Under the pieces are notes generated by a model, which saw nothing but the letters and a program-made list of their open reading frames with translations, ran no database searches and had not been told where the DNA came from. This document shows, piece after piece, positions 33,452 through 36,781 of a stretch of DNA of 36,781 bases. A program made the translations under genes and the position numbers. The DNA comes from Algoriphagus marincola HL-49 (GTDB lineage: Bacteria; Bacteroidota; Bacteroidia; Cytophagales; Cyclobacteriaceae). The DNA is taken from NCBI GenBank assembly GCA_001314815.1, contig LJXT01000023.1:1-36781 (forward strand). The letters are read 5' to 3'. Each line of letters starts with the position of its first letter. The stretch's first letter is position 1.

Positions 33452-34143
33452 GCCTTTGATAGTTTCCAATTTCTCCAAATCCCCCAGATACTGGCAATCA
33501 AAAGGATGAATACCAAAAGAATTTGCCAAGGTTCTTGAAGGTTTTCGCGGGCTTCCAAAAAATCACTGGCGATAATTCCGGCAAGAAAAGCCATCAAGGT
33601 CCGGGGAAGCATTCCCGGGATACCGTAGATCAGTACTTGTTTGAGCGGGATCTTGAGCGAAGCAAAAAGGAAATTGGAAATGGCAAAAGGTATCACCGGG
33701 CTGATTCTGACAAAGAAAATCAGAGAACCGATTCGCTGCATTCGTTTTTCAAAAGCTAATTCCAAATCTGGATACTTTCGAAAAACAAAATCTCTGAAAT
33801 CTATATTAAGGTAGTGACCAAGCAGGTAGCCGATTACATTGGCCAAGGAATACGCCAAAACCATAATCGGAAAACCTATCCATCCGAGCCAATAGCCGGT
33901 CAACAAGGAGGTAAGTGTGGTAGGGATCAAAGCTAGTCCCATGGCAAGGGCTGCAATGAGAGTGTATAGACTCAGGGAAGAAAAACCGCTTATCGGGATT
34001 TCAGAAAAGAAAGTATAATTTGACACCACCCATAAGCTGCCCAAAAAAGGTACAAGGGTCACCCAAATCCAAGAAAGAAGCGCTAATGGATGCCTCTGGA
34101 GGTAATATAAAATTTGGTTGAAAAAACTCCTCTTTTTTGTCAT
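33448..34143 (-). CDS. TVP38/TMEM64 (VTT-domain) membrane protein
   Basis: This 231-residue protein has about six membrane segments and the VTT-type core. LLTGYWLGWIGFPIMVLAYS and ANVIGYLLGHYL are the re-entrant glycine-rich region, and FFVRISPVIPFAISNFLFAS with YGIPGMLPRTLMAFLAG matches the conserved second half of TVP38 proteins. The family includes DedA-like lipid scramblases and ion or phospholipid-handling proteins; the function here is unknown. The stop codon overlaps the stop of the porU-like gene by 4 bases. Confidence 0.85.
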   Translation of the reverse strand: MTKKRSFFNQILYYLQRHPLALLSWIWVTLVPFLGSLWVVSNYTFFSEIPISGFSSLSLYTLIAALAMGLALIPTTLTSLLTGYWLGWIGFPIMVLAYSLANVIGYLLGHYLNIDFRDFVFRKYPDLELAFEKRMQRIGSLIFFVRISPVIPFAISNFLFASLKIPLKQVLIYGIPGMLPRTLMAFLAGIIASDFLEARENLQEPWQILLVFILLIASIWGIWRNWKLSKA

Positions 34144-34178
34144 CTTTGGCTTCCCTACGGCGGTTGGGATGTCGCAAG

Positions 34179-34208
34179 TTTAGTGAAAATCAACCCAAAT
34201 TAACTTTA
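34179..34208 (+). promoter_or_regulatory. Weak promoter candidate for the cystathionine gamma-synthase-type gene
   Basis: TTTA (34179-34182), an 18-base spacer and TAACTTTA (34201-34208) resemble TTTG-N19-TAnnTTTG with one mismatch in each element. No SAM riboswitch structure is apparent in this 94-base gap. Confidence 0.25.
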
Positions 34209-34237
34209 TTATTCATCAATCAACTATACAAAGAAAT

Positions 34238-35383
34238 ATGAAATTCGGAACCAAAGCCATTCATGCAGGTGTAGAGCCAGATCCAAGTACGGGGGCTATT
34301 ATGACCCCTATCTTCCAGACTTCCACCTATGTGCAGCGGTCTCCCGGAGATCATCAGGGCTATGAATACTCCCGTACCCATAATCCTACCCGGACAGCTC
34401 TCCAGCAAAATCTCGCAGCACTAGAAAACGGCAAACATGGAATCTGTTTCTCATCCGGCTTGGGTGCGATCGATGCCGTAATCAAGCTTTTCCGGCCCGG
34501 TGATGAAATCATCAGCACCAATGATCTTTACGGTGGGACTTACCGGCTTTTCACCAAAGTTTTCGAGCCATTCGGCATCAAGTTTCATTTTGTGCCTATG
34601 GCCGATCCAGCGGCGATCGAGTCAAAAATCACGGCAAATACCAAGATGATTTGGGTGGAAACTCCTACTAATCCGATGATGAACATCATTGACATACAGG
34701 CAGTGGCAGACTTGGGCCGGAAACATGGGGTGCTCGTGGCTGTGGACAATACATTTGCATCACCTTTCATCCAAAATCCACTCGATCTAGGTGCTGACAT
34801 TGTCATGCATTCGGTGACTAAATATCTTGGCGGACATTCGGATGTGGTGATGGGAGCTTTGGTGGTGAATGATGATTCCCTGGCAGAGCGTTTGGTCTTT
34901 TTGCAGAATGCCTCCGGAGCGACTCCTGGTCCACAGGATTGTTTTTTGGTGCTTCGAGGCATCAAAACACTGCACCTCCGCATGGAGCGTCACTCTCAAA
35001 ATGGTAAGACAATTGCAGCCTATTTAAAAAATCACCCAAAAGTTGAAAAGGTCTACTGGCCTGGATTTGAAGACCACCCAAATCATGATATTGCTAAAAA
35101 ACAAATGCGTGACTTTGGCGGTATGATTTCATTTACGCTTAAGGGCAATCGTCTGGAAGATGCGAAGAAAGTGATGGAAAACTTCCAAGTTTTCGCATTG
35201 GCTGAGTCCTTGGGAGGAGTAGAGTCACTTTGCGGCCACCCTGCAAGTATGACCCACGCCAGCATTCCAAGGGAAGAGCGTGAAAAGGTTGGTTTGGTAG
35301 ATTCGCTGATCCGTCTCAGTGTGGGTGTGGAAGATGCTGAGGATCTAAAAAATGATCTTGCTCAAGCTTTATCTAGTATCTGA
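34238..35383 (+). CDS. metB: Cystathionine gamma-synthase-type PLP enzyme
   Basis: This 381-residue enzyme belongs to the Cys/Met metabolism PLP family. The start FGTKAIHAGVEPDPSTGAI, the YEYSRTHNPTR segment and the PLP-binding lysine, Lys195 in HSVTKYLGGHSD, are all present. SLGGVESLCGHPASMTHASI near the end is the conserved substrate-site segment of the cystathionine synthase/lyase group. It could make cystathionine from acylated homoserine and cysteine, run the lyase reaction, or act as a sulfhydrylase; sequence alone separates these poorly. The symbol metB is therefore provisional. Its stop codon abuts the stop of the next gene on the opposite strand. Confidence 0.88.
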   Translation: MKFGTKAIHAGVEPDPSTGAIMTPIFQTSTYVQRSPGDHQGYEYSRTHNPTRTALQQNLAALENGKHGICFSSGLGAIDAVIKLFRPGDEIISTNDLYGGTYRLFTKVFEPFGIKFHFVPMADPAAIESKITANTKMIWVETPTNPMMNIIDIQAVADLGRKHGVLVAVDNTFASPFIQNPLDLGADIVMHSVTKYLGGHSDVVMGALVVNDDSLAERLVFLQNASGATPGPQDCFLVLRGIKTLHLRMERHSQNGKTIAAYLKNHPKVEKVYWPGFEDHPNHDIAKKQMRDFGGMISFTLKGNRLEDAKKVMENFQVFALAESLGGVESLCGHPASMTHASIPREEREKVGLVDSLIRLSVGVEDAEDLKNDLAQALSSI

Positions 35384-36217
35384 TTAACCGAGAATTTTAG
35401 CAAATAACTGACTGGCCTGTTTTTCGATCACGGAAGACAGGCCTTTCTTTTTCTGCTTCAACTCCTTGGCCCAATCAAGGTATTTCTGAGATACCTTTGG
35501 TTTTTCTGCCAAAAACTGACTGAGAAATTGAATCTCCAAATGATTGACATACCAGCTATCCAGGCTATCAATCATTTGCTTCATTTCTGTATGAATACGT
35601 GCTATGAAAATCGGGTTTAACCCCAAATGCCCTAGCAGTTGTTCCAGTTTCATGATTTTCTGTAGTCCTAAGTGCAAGTCTTTATAAGCTCGGCTATCCA
35701 TTCCTTTTTTCCACTCGAGTTCGAAAAATTCCAACTCATCTTGGACCAACTGATGAATCGCCGTACTCACTTCAAGGACTTTAATCCCCTTACTTGATTT
35801 TTTGACCTGGTCGAGCAGTTGACTCCATTCCAAGGTAGTACTGCCTACAATCCTATCAAAAGCTACTTTATGCAATCCCCTTTTGTGAGTTTGGATAAAC
35901 TGCTCATAGGAATTATACCGGATAGCTAGATTTGATTGTCTCTTTTCCAGCCCTTGTTCTACAGCCTTTAGGCGGATGATTTTTTTTAGATCTTTTTCCA
36001 AAGGCCTGAAGTCCCGAATGAGTTGGTTGGAGAGTTCTTTTTGCTCAAAATGGATTTTGCCAATCAAATCTGCGAATAGCTCGAGGTATAGCAGCTTATC
36101 ATAAAGTTGCCCGGCTTTTTTGGATCGAATTCGCTTGCTAAGCTCAAAAAACAATTGAATAGCCTCCTGATGGCTTTTTTCAAAAACAGAAAAAACAGGC
36201 GAAACTTTAGTCTGCAT
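35384..36217 (-). CDS. Helical protein, possibly CHAD-like
   Basis: This 277-residue protein is almost all alpha-helical with many Lys, Glu and His residues and no signal peptide. The part from about 175 to 245 (YKDLHLGLQKIMKLEQLLGH and IHTEMKQMIDSLDSWYVNHL) recalls CHAD-domain proteins, which bind polyphosphate through basic helices, in place of the usual LHKLRIALKKLRY and LGDWHD motifs. Several of those conserved residues are missing, so the call is tentative. It starts 3 bases after the Smr-type gene and is surely co-transcribed with it. Confidence 0.5.
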   Translation of the reverse strand: MQTKVSPVFSVFEKSHQEAIQLFFELSKRIRSKKAGQLYDKLLYLELFADLIGKIHFEQKELSNQLIRDFRPLEKDLKKIIRLKAVEQGLEKRQSNLAIRYNSYEQFIQTHKRGLHKVAFDRIVGSTTLEWSQLLDQVKKSSKGIKVLEVSTAIHQLVQDELEFFELEWKKGMDSRAYKDLHLGLQKIMKLEQLLGHLGLNPIFIARIHTEMKQMIDSLDSWYVNHLEIQFLSQFLAEKPKVSQKYLDWAKELKQKKKGLSSVIEKQASQLFAKILG

Positions 36218-36220
36218 GGA

Positions 36221-36781
36221 TCAAGAGATTCGTACTAGGGTCGCCCCATATCCCCATTTATCCTTCTGGGTGTCCTTAAAGTACTGAATATTTCTCAATT
36301 CACTCAGTCGCTTTTGAATTTCTTTGCGAAGGACTCCATTGCCGATTCCATGAACGAAGGTGATTTCATGCATTCCAGATGCAATCGCTTGATTGAGGTT
36401 TTTTTCAAAGGTCTCAAGCTGAATTCTTAGCATCTCCGAATTACTCATTCCTGTCGGATCTTGCACGAGCTCTTCGATGTGTAAATCGATTCGCTGTGCT
36501 GGCTTTTTGATGGGTTCGGTGATTGGTTTTGGCTTGATATTCTCCAGCTCAAGATTCAGTTTCTGAACATCCAAGTCTTGGGTAGTTTGCTCCAAATGAA
36601 AAAGATAACCTCTCTTACCCAAAAGAGGTGCTTCACCAAGATGTTTGAAAAACTGGGAAGCTTTGATCTTGAGTTTTCTTTCAAAAGGTTTCTTCTCTGG
36701 GCCTAGCTGGGTTTGAATGGGAAAGAACCGAAGTAAAAAAGCCGGCCATTCATCGAGTTGCTTTAGGATTCGGTCATCAAA
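36221..36781 (-). CDS. DUF2027/Smr-domain protein, C-terminal part (runs off window)
   Basis: The frame is open to the right edge, so the visible 186 residues are the C-terminal part. The Smr domain is complete: IDLHIEELVQDPTGMSNSEM starts it, then FVHGIGNGVLRKEIQKRL and the KDKWGYGATLVRI ending. Smr domains are DNA or RNA endonuclease modules related to the MutS2 C-terminus. Before it is a Pro/Lys-rich linker (around residues 80-95) and a beta region (FERKLKIKASQFFKHL and GKRGYLFHLEQT), as in the Bacteroidota DUF2027 proteins. In this arrangement the Smr domain sits at the end of a longer protein whose N-terminus lies beyond the window. Confidence 0.85.
   Translation of the reverse strand, partial: FDDRILKQLDEWPAFLLRFFPIQTQLGPEKKPFERKLKIKASQFFKHLGEAPLLGKRGYLFHLEQTTQDLDVQKLNLELENIKPKPITEPIKKPAQRIDLHIEELVQDPTGMSNSEMLRIQLETFEKNLNQAIASGMHEITFVHGIGNGVLRKEIQKRLSELRNIQYFKDTQKDKWGYGATLVRIS

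Noticed and set aside
34144-34237. SAM riboswitch ahead of the cystathionine gamma-synthase-type gene
   Set aside because: The 94-base gap is too short for a SAM-I element and shows no conserved helices.
1-36781. CRISPR arrays, tRNA or rRNA genes, insertion sequences, prophage or integrase genes
   Set aside because: No regular short repeats, cloverleaf, rRNA-like segment, transposase or integrase frame was seen on either strand.

Overview
The window looks like ordinary chromosome from a member of the Bacteroidota, most likely order Cytophagales, family Cyclobacteriaceae (Algoriphagus-like). The signs are a type IX secretion sortase/shuttle pair of the PorU/PorV kind, families largely confined to Bacteroidota (DUF3822 beside coaD, DUF2027/Smr, UpxY-type NusG paralog, DUF4097 proteins), Bacteroidota-type promoter -7 boxes (TAnnTTTG), AT-rich intergenic DNA and very short gene spacing. 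I see no rRNA, tRNA, CRISPR array, transposase, integrase or plasmid feature. The genus is an inference.

Layout. 1-265: start of a YceI-like lipoprotein gene (minus, runs off the edge). 378-1490: gamma-carbonic anhydrase-like protein and a small membrane protein. 1589-6491: a tight five-gene plus-strand operon of an alpha/beta hydrolase, an ATP-grasp enzyme, a YbdK/GCS2-type carboxylate-amine ligase, a class I glutamine amidotransferase-like protein and a second, divergent ATP-grasp-like protein. 6500-10496: pyrE, a Nudix gene, coaD, a DUF3822 protein, an anchored unknown and a second Nudix gene. 10511-18097: a RecD-like helicase, a DUF1573 protein, an ABC exporter, a UpxY-type antiterminator, purB (minus), a PaaE-like ferredoxin reductase and a membrane protein. 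18154-22358: a minus-strand operon of ECF sigma factor, putative anti-sigma protein, two paralogous outer-membrane proteins and a DUF4097 protein. 22560-26938: a lipoprotein, a beta-CASP RNase, a double-PspC membrane protein and a PadR regulator, all minus. 27318-33451: a PorV-like and a 1672-residue PorU-like gene. 33448-36781: a TVP38-type membrane protein, a cystathionine gamma-synthase-type enzyme, a possibly CHAD-like protein and a truncated DUF2027/Smr gene.

How the genes work together. The operon at 1589-6491 is the best candidate for an uncharacterised pathway: three ATP-dependent ligase-type proteins with an amidotransferase-like and a hydrolase-like protein suggest synthesis and processing of a small peptide or amide metabolite. 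The product cannot be read from the sequence. The sigma operon looks like a self-contained envelope-stress or envelope-remodelling module, with regulator, membrane-bound anti-regulator and surface targets in one transcript. The PorV/PorU-like pair overlaps by 13 bases and probably forms a dedicated shuttle/sortase unit of the type IX system; the rest of that system is not in this window.
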